Of a stretch of DNA of 64,000 nucleotides, positions 22,301 to 31,697 are shown piece by piece. Source of the stretch: Capitella teleta (taxonomy: Eukaryota; Annelida; Polychaeta; Capitellidae); the NCBI GenBank assembly GCA_000328365.1, contig KB292771.1:154877-218876 (forward strand), given 5' to 3'. A program made the position numbers and the translations under genes. Within the stretch, counting starts at the first letter, position 1; each line of letters starts with the position of its first letter. The notes under the pieces are model-generated. The model was not told the origin of the DNA. It saw nothing but the letters and a program-made list of their open reading frames with translations, and searched no databases.

Positions 22301-25300
22301 GTCATCGACGGTCTCCTGAGTCATCTTGAGGTCGCTCTCCAGCTTGCGCTTGGTCTTCTCAACATCAGCACGGTGCTTCTTCTCGCGCTCCAAGTTGTCC
22401 TCGAGCTCATCGATGGACTGCTCCAGTTTCTGCTTGAGCTTGTTCAAGTGGTTGCACTTGTCCTCCTCGGCCTGGAGGTCTTCCTGGGTCTTCTTGAGAA
22501 CCTCATCGGTGTTCTTCTTCTCCTTTTGCATCTTGGCAATCTGTTCGTCCTGGCGAGCCATTTCTTCATTAAGGGTTTTGATCTGGTTGTCCTTGCTCTG
22601 TTTGTCCTGCTCAGCCTTCTGCAGGTTGAGTTCCAGGTTCTCGATGTCTGCGCGCAGACTTTCGCATTCATTTTCCAACTTTGCTTTTGCAGATTCAAGC
22701 TCTTCAGATGTTCCTTCCTCATCGCTTAGGCGCTCTTCAAGTTCCTTCAACCGTTCCTCGTAGTCTCCCTTTTGAGATATCAGTTGAATAACACGCTCCT
22801 CAGCATCAGAAAGGTTGTCCTGCTCAGCTTGCAGCTGCAAGAACAGGTCGTTCTTGCTTTGCAAAAGACCAACATTCTGTTCTTCCAATTCCTTCTTCTG
22901 GCGCTCTGTCTTTTCGAGTTCCTCCTTGGTCTTGATCAGATCTTCCTCAATCTTCTTCATCTCATCCTCCTGGCGGGCGATGCTCAACAAAGGCTTGACG
23001 CGAGCGTACAGCTTCCACCATTGCCAGTTCCTCAGGGTCAACCAACGACGGATGTTCCTCTGGATGACGCTCAGGCCCAATCTCTGGTCCTGCAGGGTTT
23101 TGTAGTTCCTTCTGATCAGGTAACCACGGATGAAGGCCTGGAAGTTGGCAATGATCTTGGCCAGGCGCTCGTCGCGCATGTCCTCAAGGGTACCGAGCAC
23201 ACCAGCTCTGAAGAAGACCTTGGTGTGGCCCAGTCTGTAGTCATTGTCATCGAGCTGCAGGGCAGTGAGGACCTTCTCAGAGACGACCTTACCGTCAACG
23301 AATCCCTGGGGGATAGCGTTGGGGGCGAGGATGGAGTAACTAAAGAGAGGACGAGTTGATCGGTGGAAGAGACGTATCACATGACCACTTACCGCTGCTT
23401 GAACTCAGAGTAGATGATCCTGTTGGGGAAGCCCTTACGACAAATACGGATGCCCTCAAGCACACCGTTACATTGGAGCTGATGAAGCACCAACTTGGCA
23501 TCAATGAGACCTAAAGGGAAACCAAGGGATGTGAGCCACGCATAAGGGCAGACGGGAGTCAATGTCAGCTTATTGTTATCATTAGATCAAAGAACAGCTA
23601 TGTTTGTCTACGTCATTGTGCTAATCATGAATACTCACCCGGCTGCTTGCACTCATTAGGGATTATACAGCGAACGAAATGAGGCTGAGTTGTTTTCAAG
23701 TTAGTCATCAGTTTATGCAGAGATTCCTGGTTAGTAGACATGCAATTAAAGGTTAGTATCACAGGTACATTGATTTTTTTTTGTGCCACTGAGCTGACAG
23801 CCCGCCACCTTTGATTGAGCTGCAGGTAAATACCTGGCTGTTTATGCTCATTCGGTATAATGCACCGTACAAAGTGTGGCTCGGTTGACTGCAGGTGTTT
23901 TGTCAGTCTGTTCAATGATTCCTGCGAAATCAAAAAACATGCAAAAGCTATTTGTTAATAATGGCTCAGAGTGAGCAATCTAAAATCCAGGCGTCTTTTA
24001 CACTTTTATACCTGGCTGTTTGATTTCGTTAGGAATAATACACCTGACAAAATGAGGATGCGTAGTCTTCAGATTAGCCATCAGCTTGTGCAAGGATTCC
24101 TGTTTTGGAATTGTATAATGGTTTTAAAGCAGTGAGGAACATGCAATTTTGTCATCAGAGGTCAGTGGGTCACGCCAAGGGCATCCAAGGACATCTATGA
24201 GATTCAGATGAGCTGAAATTACCTGGCTGTTTCAACTCATTGGGGATGATACAGCGGACGAAGTGAGGATGGGTGGTCTTCAAGTTGGCCATAAGTTTAT
24301 GCAGGGATTCCTAGAAGATGGGAGGGGCACTTATATAGAGAGCACTGCATACACACCACAAGGCGACAGATCGGGGTGGCTGGATATCACGGGTCAATAA
24401 TGCTAGAGTTGAAATTCAACCCTGATTATGTGAAAAAAAGGCAGAGTCTTATAATATAGGTAGGGCGAAGAAGTCGAGATCAAGACGAGATGGAGCGAGA
24501 TGGGGCGAGATGAACAACACGGAGTAATAATTAAAGGTGGGTCTTGTACTATTGTATACCTGGCTGTTTGAGCTCGTTAGGGATGACGCATCTTACGAAA
24601 TTAGGATGCGTTTGATGTAAGGTTGACATTAATCGGTTCAGTGAAGTCTGAAATGTGTGCCTTTGTATTTACACGGATCCATATTATAAAACATGTTGGG
24701 AGAATGGGGCCTGTGGACATAGGGGTTAAGTTACCCTGTGAGTAGCAGAGATGGTCTGGAATCCACCACCCTTCTTCTTCTTCTTGGGAGCATTGGCGTC
24801 TGGAAGAGAATAAAACACCCATCACCATTGTTCAAGTCTAGAGAATAATGTCCATATAATTATTGCCTATAAGCACTACATGTACATATAAACCAGCACC
24901 ATAACCAGCACCAAGTAAGTTTCACTCGGTGCTGATTGGAAACAGTTCTAAATCCTTTCTTTCTGCCTCTGTTGAATTATGTACGCAGATTGCCAACGAG
25001 GGATTGACCACTCACCTTCCTTGGGCTCGGCGAAGAACATGGACACAAGGGGTTCCTTGGAGGCCTGGAGAAGTTGGACGACTGTGTCGTTGATGGGATC
25101 CTTGTTCTTGTCCAACCAGCCGTTGGTATTGTATCCCACGGTACCGGCGTAATGGTACAGCTCGAAGTGAGGAGCGAACTCAGCATTGCCCTTGGATGGT
25201 TTGGGCTTGCCGAAGTTAGCAGACTTGCCCATGTGGTTATCGAACAACTTGGTCAAGAAGGTCTTGTCAGAGGCCTTGGGGAACATGCACTCTTCCTCCA

Positions 25301-28300
25301 GGATGGAGAGGATGCCCATGGGCTGAGGAGGTAGGAAGGTTGTCATGGTGACGTGTGTGACACTTGGACAGGATTACCTTCTCAATCAACTCGATACAGG
25401 CTTGCAAATCCATACCGAAATCAATGAACTCCCAGTGGATACCTTCCTTCTTGTACTCTTCCTGCTCAAGAACGAACATGTGATGGTTGAAGAACTGTTG
25501 CAGACGTTCGTTTGTGTAGTTGATGCAAAGCTGCTCGAATGTGTTGTACTGGAAGACACAAAAGAAGCACGTCAGCCATGTGCAGACCAAGCAGAGTGTG
25601 GTTTGCTATTTACCACAAAGATCTCGAAACCAGCAATATCAAGCACACCAATGAAGTATTGTTTTTTGTGCTTGGTCTCCAGAGTCTGGTTGACACGGGC
25701 CACGAGCCAGCCGAACATCCTAGCGTAGAGAGCCTTGGCCAAAGCAGCGACGGCGTAAACGACTTGATGCTTGGTCTGACCCTTGGTGACGTACTCGTTT
25801 CCGACCTTCACCTTGGGAGTAAGCAGAGCCTTCAGCAGATCACCGGCGTTGACAGCCAGCAGGAAGGCGACCTTCTCGGCTTCTGTAAACGTAAAAGGGA
25901 GCGTTTAAACTCCAATCCTGTTCCACTGATTTCCTAGCGGTTTTACTTTGAAATACTAGTACATGTAACTAACTTTAAGGCTCTGACTAACCCGATGAGC
26001 CATCGGCCTCAGCTTGCTCTTGACGAGGTCTTTGTTTAAACCTCATTTCTCCGAAATGCATTACAGAGCACGTGCATCTATATAAGCTCATTTTTTCCTC
26101 TTTGGTGAAACCAAGAACATCAAAGCCATGCTGGGAAGAAGGGAAGAGAGGAGCGTAAGCACAGGAGGAATGTGACGTTTATATCTGAGAGATATGAAAG
26201 TATGAAGAAGATGACAAGCAGGATATAATATATTAATTGAAACACAACACAGAATTCGAAGCAAATCGGATTTAGTGGTCGAAATTAATTTTAGTATCAT
26301 TTGATTGAAGTGGTAAGAATCTGAAAGAGGAAAAAAAGCACTCCATGCGGGGTCTTCGGGGATCTTGTGACGTCACTCCAGACCTACCAGAGTTTCCATC
26401 AGCCTCGGCCTGTTCCTCTCTTGGTCTCTGCTTGAACTTTAGTTCACCGAACCAGATGGTGGCGGCGGTGATCTTGTACAGAGCCATCTTCTCCTCCTCA
26501 GCGAAGCCGAGGACAGCGAAAGAATCCTGTAAGAAAGAAGGGATCATGAAATTAAGTCTACGACACTTCGTCCACGCCACTGGGCTGGGTCTTGTTCTGC
26601 GACCAGCTGGAAGGGTATTCTATACGACCGCCACCAATTGTATTCTAATTCAATCCTAATGTTTCTCTATTACAAAACATACGTCTGACAACTCCATTTC
26701 TTCCCTGTCGTTGATAGTATCCGCCGTAAGAGAACCTTGATTGATGAAGTGGTATTTTCCGGGATCTTCTTCAGTGAGGAAGTTTTCTGTTGAGGGTGAG
26801 GGAGAGGGAGAAGAGGGTGAGATGAGAAATCTGGAGGATGCATGCAGCCAGGTAGGGAGTGGGGAGTGAGTGGGCATTTGTAATTCTTATATTGGGACAT
26901 TTGTTCCCACAAGACACATCTATATGGGGAACAACGAGTACGTACGTCGACGATCTTCATCTCCTCAACATCATCCATGTTGTCGACAGTCAAACAACCC
27001 TGGTTGATGAAGTGGTACAGACCAGCGTCGGGGGTAACGAGGAGTTTATCTGCAATTTCATTGGATAACCGTCAGTAACCTTGGAGACGGAGATTTGAAA
27101 TTTCAAGGGTTGTTACCATGGTGCTTGACAATTATGAGTTTGGGGATGGGGGTAAAGGGGGAGGGGTATAGTATGTGTATGGGGCTGCAACCATACACAT
27201 ATCTCACCATTGTACTCGGGGTAGGCATTGCAGAGAAGCCAGTACATGATATGGTAGTTCCTCTCAAGACCGGGCTGCTGGTAAGTGACACGGGATTTCT
27301 CCAGCAGGTCTGTGAATGTGAAAGCAGATGTACAGGATGCTTACCACAATATTCTGGGAATTTTCCAGACAGGAGCTGATAGAATATGTGGTAATTTCTC
27401 TCTTCTGATTGTTGAAATGTTACCCTGGACTTCTCCAAAAGGTCTATGAGTTGCACAAGAAGTTAGCATGCAGTATATTTTAATTCTAATTGTAACGTAT
27501 TTTGGAATTAATCGAAAAGATTATCTCTTCATATTGGATATTAAAGACTCACAAGTCTCGATATCGGCTCCGGCGATCTTGCCGTTGGTACCGAAGTGAA
27601 TACGGATGAATTTACCCTAAAAGGAAACAAGGGTGGCGGATTATTGCTTGTTCCGACGGTGACAGAACACTATAATTTAAATTATACAAATTTTTTTAAT
27701 TAATAATTACATTTGAATATATTTGAAATGTAAATGTAAATTGCATGCACACTTGAGGCGTACTTACTGTGTATCGCGAATAGACGGACAATGGTCATTT
27801 GTCTTAGCATTGTTATCAGAATGCTCACTCGATAAACGTGAATTTTATAATTAAAAAAAATTATTATATAATAAATGTTTATTAATTTGTAATTATACTT
27901 TATATCTTATTTTCACGTTCAGGTGTGAATATTCTGATTTGGTAACTCACGAATCTGGAAGAATTGTTGTTTCGCATGGTTTTAGCGTTCCCAAACGCTT
28001 CCATGCACGGATTGGCTAGTACAATTTGGTCCTCTAGATTGCCGATCTTCTGGTAGGTTTGGAAGTAAGGGAGGGAAACAAACAGAGGAAGAAAGGATTA
28101 CTTGAACTGGGTTGGCTGCATGCGATAGGGTCAGTTGTTTTAGGGTTAATACAGGGTGTCATTCCGATATTGAGCTGAATTCACACTGAAAGTGGATGCA
28201 AAATCGTGGAGGACTTACAAAACGGGAGGAGTTGTTGTTTCGGATAGTTTTGGCATTACCGTATGCCTCGAGGGCGGGGTTAGCTTGGACTATAGCGTCC

Positions 28301-31132
28301 TCCAGGGTGTGGGCATTCTGTTTGGGAAGGAAAGAGCACACTCCGGATGTTAGAGAGGCATTCAAAAGAAAGACGAGGAGGAGTCACACACGCCTACGAA
28401 GACTGATGGAGGAAGAGGATGAGGATGAGGTATACGGAGAGGAAAGATTCGGATGCTGTTGAGGAGACACTCTGAGGGATTTGTTGTTGTGTAAGGTGAG
28501 GGGAGGTTTTAGGGGCAACACTCGACACTTACGAAGCGAGAGGAGTTGTTGTTCCTGATTGTTTTGGCATTACCATATGCCTCGAGGGCAGGGTTGGCCT
28601 GTACAATAGCATCCTCGAGGGTGGCTTTGCCCTGTAAACATTGTCACACGTGGGGTTTAACTAAGTTGGATGGAAAATGTTTTTCTGTCGGTGGAGGGGT
28701 ATACCAGGCGGAAAATGGTCTAATATGGGCACGTGGAAGAGGAAGGTCACACCGCTCACAAAAGAGTTCAAGGGGTCACACCAGGATAATAGGGTTCGTG
28801 GTCGACAGGGTACGATATACTCGAGGGAAGAGGATGGTATCGGAAAACCAGATCCTGAAGAGGAGAAAAGGATCATAGGGTAGGAGGAGAAGACACACCC
28901 AGAGAGGATAACACAGCACTCCTCACTTACGAAGCGGGAAGAATTGTTGTTCCTGATGGTTTTGGCATTACCATACGCCTCAAGAACGGGGTTGGCTCGC
29001 AAGATAGCATCTTCCAGTGTGGCTTTACCCTGTGAACATTGCCGCACTCGGAGTTTAAATAATTGTGTCATGGCGTGTGCGTTACAGAAGATGTCTCCCA
29101 TTCATCTATGTCTACTCTACGGCTTACAGATCAGGGAATATTTTGTGCTTATTTGTTTACTTGGGAATACTTTCGGTTAGCTTCCATTATGACGGCTATA
29201 CACTCATTGTGATTGTCTCATTCGGCGAATGGAACAAGGACAATATGAAGGGAAGCTGAAATTTCATGGCATATATGGTGAAGTGAAACAATATACCAAC
29301 TAGTTATGAAGTTTACACCAATAAAGTATATAATTTTTTCCAAGTACTTGATCAATATATTGTAAGTCTAGTATTGAGAGACTGATGCTAACCTTCTCGG
29401 CAGTGCCAGCAGCTTCGGCGGCCTTCTGTTGTCCAGCGGCAACGCTGGCAAAGTAGGAAATAACCTTCTTGGTGTTCTCAGTCTTTCCTGCACCAGACTC
29501 GCCGCTGTCATATAAAACGACTTTAAGTAACCGAGTTTGTGCGGGAAGGGAGCATAACTTACGTAATAAGCATAGACTGGTTCTCGCGATCTATAAACGA
29601 GAGGAGAAAAATAAGTGAACAACTAAACGAGTGAGATAAATCTGAAGTATTATAATTTGTGAAATGTAGTGACCTTGCAACATGTTTCTGTAGGCGTTGT
29701 CAGCCACAGAGAACAAATGAGGGGGCATCTCAGACCTCCTCTTGCCCTGGAACTTGTCAATGACCTGCTTGGTGTAGATGGGCAGGCGGCGGTATGGGTT
29801 GATCACGACGCAGAAGAGTCCAGAGTAGGTCTGCAGCAAATACGCATTGGCTACATTAGTCAAATCCAGATTAAGCCATCATAACGACAATTACCCAGAT
29901 CCCCTAATCTTTTGTCAACCAAGAGACCGAACTTTCCCATGGTCATTATTCGATCATAGCCTACTTCCCAATTAATAACTAGTATTATTCTTCAGATCGT
30001 TGTAACATGCCGGTAAGTTGTTTTTTTTTTCTTTCTTTCTCCTTGCATCTGCCTCATCTCAGTTGCCATATTTGGAGTGCCTGGAGTTGCCAAGGATACC
30101 GCATAGCATGGGTGCTCCCAGGCAACCGGCACCTAGGCATGGCTATAAATAGCGCAGTTGGATGTAGCATCCTAACCCCTTCTGCGCATGCGCCCGATGC
30201 CACAGCCTCGCAGAGGTGAGAAATAGACCCAGGAGAGCCATGAATATAATAATACGAATAATAAGCATAATTACGTAACATGTTTTTTTTTTCTGACGAC
30301 TTTAGCTTTTATACTTTCTACCTGCGTCCCTCGACACGATTTCTCAGCATTTCTCAGAACTCAGGTGAGTTCTTTGATTTTCTACGGGAAGTATTCGGTA
30401 TTCGGTATTTTAAGACAAATTGCATCATAAAGCGTGTCACAATAAAACTTGTAGCAAGTGATTTCATAAATGCCCCCATAATCTCTTATATAATAACCCT
30501 TCTCTTTAAACGAGAGAGCCATTTCACGTCAACGCCACACCTCATCCCTTCGTTATTCTAAGTGAAAACGATCCTACAGAGACCCTCTTTATAAAGCTTA
30601 GATGATCTTCAAAGTTGAATTAGAAATGATGAAATGCTCACGTAAATGAGACCAGCGCCGTATCTAGCCTTCAAATTGTACAGGACAGCGGCTTCGTTCA
30701 AGTAGGTCAAGTTAGCCATGTCACTGGTCTGCTCGAACTTGGGAGGGTTCATCTGGTGGATATTGTCTTTCTTGATGGTCATTTCCTGTAAATTATGACG
30801 TCATTCCAGTTAAAGCGGTCATCAGGTATAGTGATTAGAACGTACCTCCATCTTTTCAGTCAGGACGGTGACCTCGTCACCTTTGGTGCTCTGGATCTCG
30901 GCCTTGACGAAGCCATCCTTCGCACATGTAACCCAGACATTCTTCTTAGAATCGAAAGGTTGCGCTTCCGCGAGGAGCTTCTTCTTATCCACGCACAAGT
31001 ACTGAAAATCGGGATCGTCGGGTGAAATTCCAGACATGACGGCGGAAGTCTTTGACCACGAGACCGGAAAGAAGTAAAGATGATATGACGCTGAGAACTT
31101 GTGGAAACCGCCCGAACAGCCCTAGATGACGA
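16234..31132 (-). CDS. Mhc: Muscle myosin heavy chain gene with six mutually exclusive exon clusters
   Basis: The minus strand encodes a complete muscle myosin II heavy chain of about 1953-1982 residues, depending on the last exon. Coding runs from the ATG at 31037 ([14 protein letters not shown]) through the P-loop GESGAGKT, switch I NNNSSRF, switch II DIAGFE, a Lys-rich loop 2 and the SH helix [18 protein letters not shown]. Two IQ motifs and a continuous coiled-coil rod follow. All exon borders are GT/AG and all phases agree. Constitutive exons in order: 31037-30846, 30785-30642, 29830-29674, 29590-29563, 29504-29393, [cluster 7], 27616-27553, [clusters 9, 10, 11], 25882-25614, 25548-25378, 25322-25016, 24799-24735, [cluster 16], 23510-23393, 23339-22260, 22191-22101, 20655-20512, 20189-20023, [cluster 22], 19461-19358, 19298-18110, 18054-17416, 17360-17205, then one of three last exons. 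It is the actin-activated motor of thick filaments. Long plus-strand ORFs opposite the rod exons are antisense shadows. Confidence 0.97.
16877..16936 (-). CDS. Mhc: MHC/myorod alternative C-terminal exon 28b
   Basis: After a TTCAG acceptor the exon encodes [17 protein letters not shown] and a TAA (16885-16883). A donor (ACACCT|GTAAGA) follows six bases after the stop. [12 protein letters not shown] resembles [13 protein letters not shown] of 28a, so the two are probably an old duplicate pair. AATAAA overlaps the stop codon, so this exon could also be a poly(A) site. Confidence 0.75.
17040..17103 (-). CDS. Mhc: MHC/myorod alternative C-terminal exon 28a
   Basis: After an AACAG acceptor the exon encodes [19 protein letters not shown] and a TAA (17046-17044). 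Four bases after the stop there is a splice donor (ACAG|GTAACA), so the exon can be spliced on to a downstream exon that serves as 3' UTR. The basic-Ser motif KRASS is a good candidate for kinase control of filament assembly. It is phase 0, like the other two last exons. Confidence 0.8.
17205..19461 (-). CDS. Mhc: MHC/myorod shared exons 23-27 (S2 end and light meromyosin)
   Basis: 19461-19358 ([20 protein letters not shown]), the 1189-base 19298-18110 ([20 protein letters not shown] through [17 protein letters not shown]), 18054-17416 ([19 protein letters not shown] through YKRQVEEA) and 17360-17205 ([39 protein letters not shown]). They form the light meromyosin coil that packs thick filaments and its assembly-competence end. 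The last one ends in phase 0 and starts the Ser/Thr-rich non-helical tail. Confidence 0.96.
19571..19912 (-). CDS. Mhc: MHC/myorod cluster 22: two mutually exclusive S2-hinge exons
   Basis: 22a is 19912-19834 ([20 protein letters not shown]) and 22b is 19649-19571 ([20 protein letters not shown]). Both are 79 bases, phase 2 to 0, 26 residues. Only one can sit between exon 21 (ends phase 2) and exon 23 (starts phase 0): including both would break the frame. Drosophila Mhc has an alternative pair of the same length in the S2 hinge (exon 15), so this looks like the same ancient switch. 22b contains a Cys in the coil (ECED). It lies downstream of the myorod start, so myorod can vary here too. Confidence 0.92.
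20023..20655 (-). CDS. Mhc: MHC/myorod shared exons 20-21 (S2 rod)
   Basis: 20655-20512 ([20 protein letters not shown]) and 20189-20023 ([34 protein letters not shown]) are coiled-coil heptads shared by MHC and myorod. The second ends in phase 2, feeding cluster 22. Confidence 0.95.
20743..21261 (-). CDS. Myorod/catchin-specific first exon (head domain) inside the MHC gene
   Basis: An ORF starts with ATG at 21261 in the intron between MHC exons 19 and 20. It runs 173 residues to LKLMFE and a GTAAAC donor at 20743, and joins in phase 0 to the shared rod exon at 20655 ([11 protein letters not shown]). Residues 1-75 are Pro/Ser/Glu-rich ([25 protein letters not shown]). The rest is more structured, with many possible phosphosites. 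With the shared exons the product is about 1016-1045 residues, a headless rod. This is the arrangement of myorod (Drosophila) and catchin (molluscs), thick-filament proteins made from the MHC gene by an internal promoter. The same head could not be an MHC exon, because exon 19 already ends in phase 0 directly into exon 20. The end of the exon is clear; the start is the first in-frame ATG. Confidence 0.9.
21541..21550 (-). promoter_or_regulatory. TATA-like box of the internal myorod promoter
   Basis: On minus, TGATATAAGC lies about 285 bases before the myorod ATG. Transcription would start near 21515, giving a pyrimidine-rich 5' UTR (CT tracts around 21300-21350). A MEF2 consensus lies about 300 bases further upstream. 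Confidence 0.5.
21847..21856. promoter_or_regulatory. MEF2 consensus upstream of the myorod promoter
   Basis: CTATTTATAG matches YTA[AT]4TAR exactly and is palindromic-type. Its place 300 bases upstream of the TATA-like box of a muscle gene makes it a likely muscle enhancer element. Confidence 0.55.
22101..23510 (-). CDS. Mhc: MHC exons 17-19: SH helices, converter, lever arm and start of the rod
   Basis: 23510-23393 encodes [18 protein letters not shown] and [15 protein letters not shown]. The 1080-base exon 23339-22260 encodes the converter ([18 protein letters not shown]), the essential and regulatory light-chain IQ motifs ([38 protein letters not shown]), the invariant-type Pro (KPLL) and the first S2 heptads. 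22191-22101 continues S2 ([15 protein letters not shown]). The converter is not alternative here, unlike insect Mhc. Confidence 0.95.
23639..24647 (-). CDS. Mhc: MHC cluster 16: five mutually exclusive exons ([10 protein letters not shown])
   Basis: Five tandem 88-base exons, phase 0 to 1: 16a 24647-24560, 16b 24310-24223, 16c 24099-24012, 16d 23921-23834 and 16e 23726-23639. All encode (E/T)SL.(K/R)L(M/T)..L..T.P(H/N)FVRC(I/V)IPNE.KQP, the helix and strand after loop 2 that lead to the SH helices. 16b, 16c and 16e are close relatives (ESLHKLM). 16d ([17 protein letters not shown]) and 16a ([17 protein letters not shown]) are more distant. Each has its own acceptor and donor. This is the largest cluster of the gene. 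Confidence 0.94.
24735..24799 (-). CDS. Mhc: MHC exon 15: loop 2 (actin-binding)
   Basis: A 65-base exon encoding [20 protein letters not shown], the Lys-rich, Gly-rich loop 2 that makes first electrostatic contact with actin. It is phase 1 to 0 and directly precedes the five-exon cluster. Confidence 0.94.
25016..25882 (-). CDS. Mhc: MHC exons 12-14: switch II, relay and lower 50K domain
   Basis: 25882-25614 encodes [18 protein letters not shown] up to switch II and [12 protein letters not shown]. 25548-25378 encodes [19 protein letters not shown] and the relay helix/loop ([12 protein letters not shown]). 25322-25016 encodes [37 protein letters not shown] and the approach to loop 2. The relay exon is single here, whereas insects have alternatives. 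At the 12/13 junction FEIFV-YNTFEQ has Val where nearly all myosin II proteins have Asp or Glu. Confidence 0.95.
25992..26526 (-). CDS. Mhc: MHC cluster 11: two mutually exclusive exons (helix before relay)
   Basis: 11a is 26526-26388 ([39 protein letters not shown]). 11b is 26130-25992 ([36 protein letters not shown]). Both are 139 bases and end in phase 1 within ADG. 11b has three extra unusual residues (Cys-Thr-Cys) where most muscle myosins have ITAA, so it may be a specialised or low-use form. Confidence 0.92.
26683..27049 (-). CDS. Mhc: MHC cluster 10: two mutually exclusive exons (upper 50K region)
   Basis: 10a is 27049-26946 ([21 protein letters not shown]) and 10b is 26786-26683 ([20 protein letters not shown]). 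Both are 104 bases and run from phase 1 to phase 0. The segment matches the region that is also alternative in insect Mhc (Drosophila exon 7), near the lip of the nucleotide pocket. 10b is much richer in A/T-ending codons. Confidence 0.92.
27208..27443 (-). CDS. Mhc: MHC cluster 9: two mutually exclusive exons (LLEKSR region)
   Basis: 9a is 27443-27345 (99 bases: [29 protein letters not shown]). 9b is 27309-27208 (102 bases: [32 protein letters not shown]). Both start by completing a Tyr codon and end in phase 1. They sit 35 bases apart, too close for both to be spliced in by normal intron removal, which enforces exclusivity. 9b has G/C-ending codons like the constitutive exons; 9a does not. 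Confidence 0.92.
27553..27616 (-). CDS. Mhc: MHC exon 8: constitutive, after switch I
   Basis: A 64-base exon encoding [20 protein letters not shown], which continues switch I and the strand after it. It ends in phase 1 at a GTGAGT donor. Confidence 0.95.
27951..29029 (-). CDS. Mhc: MHC cluster 7: four mutually exclusive switch I exons
   Basis: Four tandem exons of exactly 99 bases, phase 0-0: 7a 29029-28931, 7b 28631-28533, 7c 28317-28219 and 7d 28049-27951. Each encodes LEDxI.x[18 protein letters not shown], ending in switch I (NNNSSRF), which contacts the gamma phosphate and Mg. They differ at the first residues after loop 1 (GKAT, GKAT, NAHT, KIGN) and at positions such as ILR/IVQ/IVL. 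7d is the most divergent ([14 protein letters not shown]). Each has its own AG acceptor and GTAAGT or GTGAGT donor. Equal length and phase mean that one is chosen per transcript, so the site next to ATP and at the exit of loop 1 can be varied. Confidence 0.93.
29393..30785 (-). CDS. Mhc: MHC exons 3-6: N-terminal motor, P-loop and loop 1
   Basis: Four constitutive exons: 30785-30642 ([17 protein letters not shown]), 29830-29674 ([29 protein letters not shown]), the 28-base microexon 29590-29563 (RENQSMLI) and 29504-29393. The last holds the ATP-binding P-loop [10 protein letters not shown] and loop 1 ([16 protein letters not shown]), which tunes ADP release. Phases are 0, 1, 2 and 0. The intron between exons 3 and 4 holds a perfect MEF2 consensus (30143-30152). 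Confidence 0.95.
30143..30152. promoter_or_regulatory. MEF2 consensus in MHC intron 3
   Basis: CTATAAATAG is a perfect MEF2 site in the intron after exon 3. Early-intron enhancers with MEF2 sites are known for muscle genes. It could alternatively act as a TATA box, but no start codon or first exon follows. Confidence 0.45.
30846..31132 (-). CDS. Mhc: MHC exon 2: 5' UTR, start codon and SH3-like N-terminal domain
   Basis: The acceptor TTTTTGCAG precedes 31132. The ATG is at 31037 and the exon ends in phase 0 at a GTACGT donor. The 64 residues include [20 protein letters not shown] and [13 protein letters not shown], the small SH3-like beta barrel of myosin II. The first ATG of the spliced message fits the family start. 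Confidence 0.95.
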
Positions 31133-31651
31133 CTGCAAAAAGACCAGGAGAAACATGAGTTTAAACCTTCACCCCTCTTCAACGCTTCTTTAAATGGCAT
31201 ACATCTCAAAATTTATAAAGGTAAAAGGATAAACATGCTTACATAACTCTTCTTTTTTTTTTCGCTTTCGCGAAAGCAGTTTAAAAAAGAACATATACCA
31301 AGGATACCTCATGGGAGAGGCGTAACATAACCTGATCTTTCGGATTTTTTTTTAATTTTTGAACTTTTAAGAAATATTCTCAGAATTGGTGATCAGTTGG
31401 AAAGATGGAAATTATTGGAAGGGTTGTTTAAATTGAGACAAGTGCCTTGGGTAGGATGAGGGAGTAATTAATCCAGGGTTAGAAATCCAAAAGAGCAAAG
31501 AGGAGTTCCTGGTCACGTGATGGTAATCCAATTGTAATCCGCGGGATTTCACACAAATTGTAATCAAAGAATGAGGATTGAGGAATCAACCTGTTGATGA
31601 GGATGCAAGGAAAGAAGGAGGAGGAGAGGAGGAACTGTTGTTCGTACTTAC

Positions 31652-31697
31652 GATCAAAAGCCGTTGTCGGTCTCTGGAGGTCCTACCGGCTTATATA
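31652..31697 (-). promoter_or_regulatory. Mhc: MHC core promoter, TATA box and short untranslated exon 1
   Basis: On minus, TATATAAG (from 31697) is followed about 30 bases later by a short leader ending at a GTAAGT donor (exon end 31652). This makes an untranslated first exon of roughly 15 bases. A CCAAT box (minus strand, 31768-31764) lies about 100 bases upstream of the predicted start. The next exon begins at the acceptor before 31132 and carries 94 bases of 5' UTR before the ATG. A non-coding first exon is common in muscle MHC genes. Confidence 0.65.

Noticed and set aside
23639-24647. Five HFVRC copies as pseudogenised duplicates
   Set aside because: All keep frame, length, acceptor and donor, which chance decay would not preserve; mutually exclusive exons fit better.
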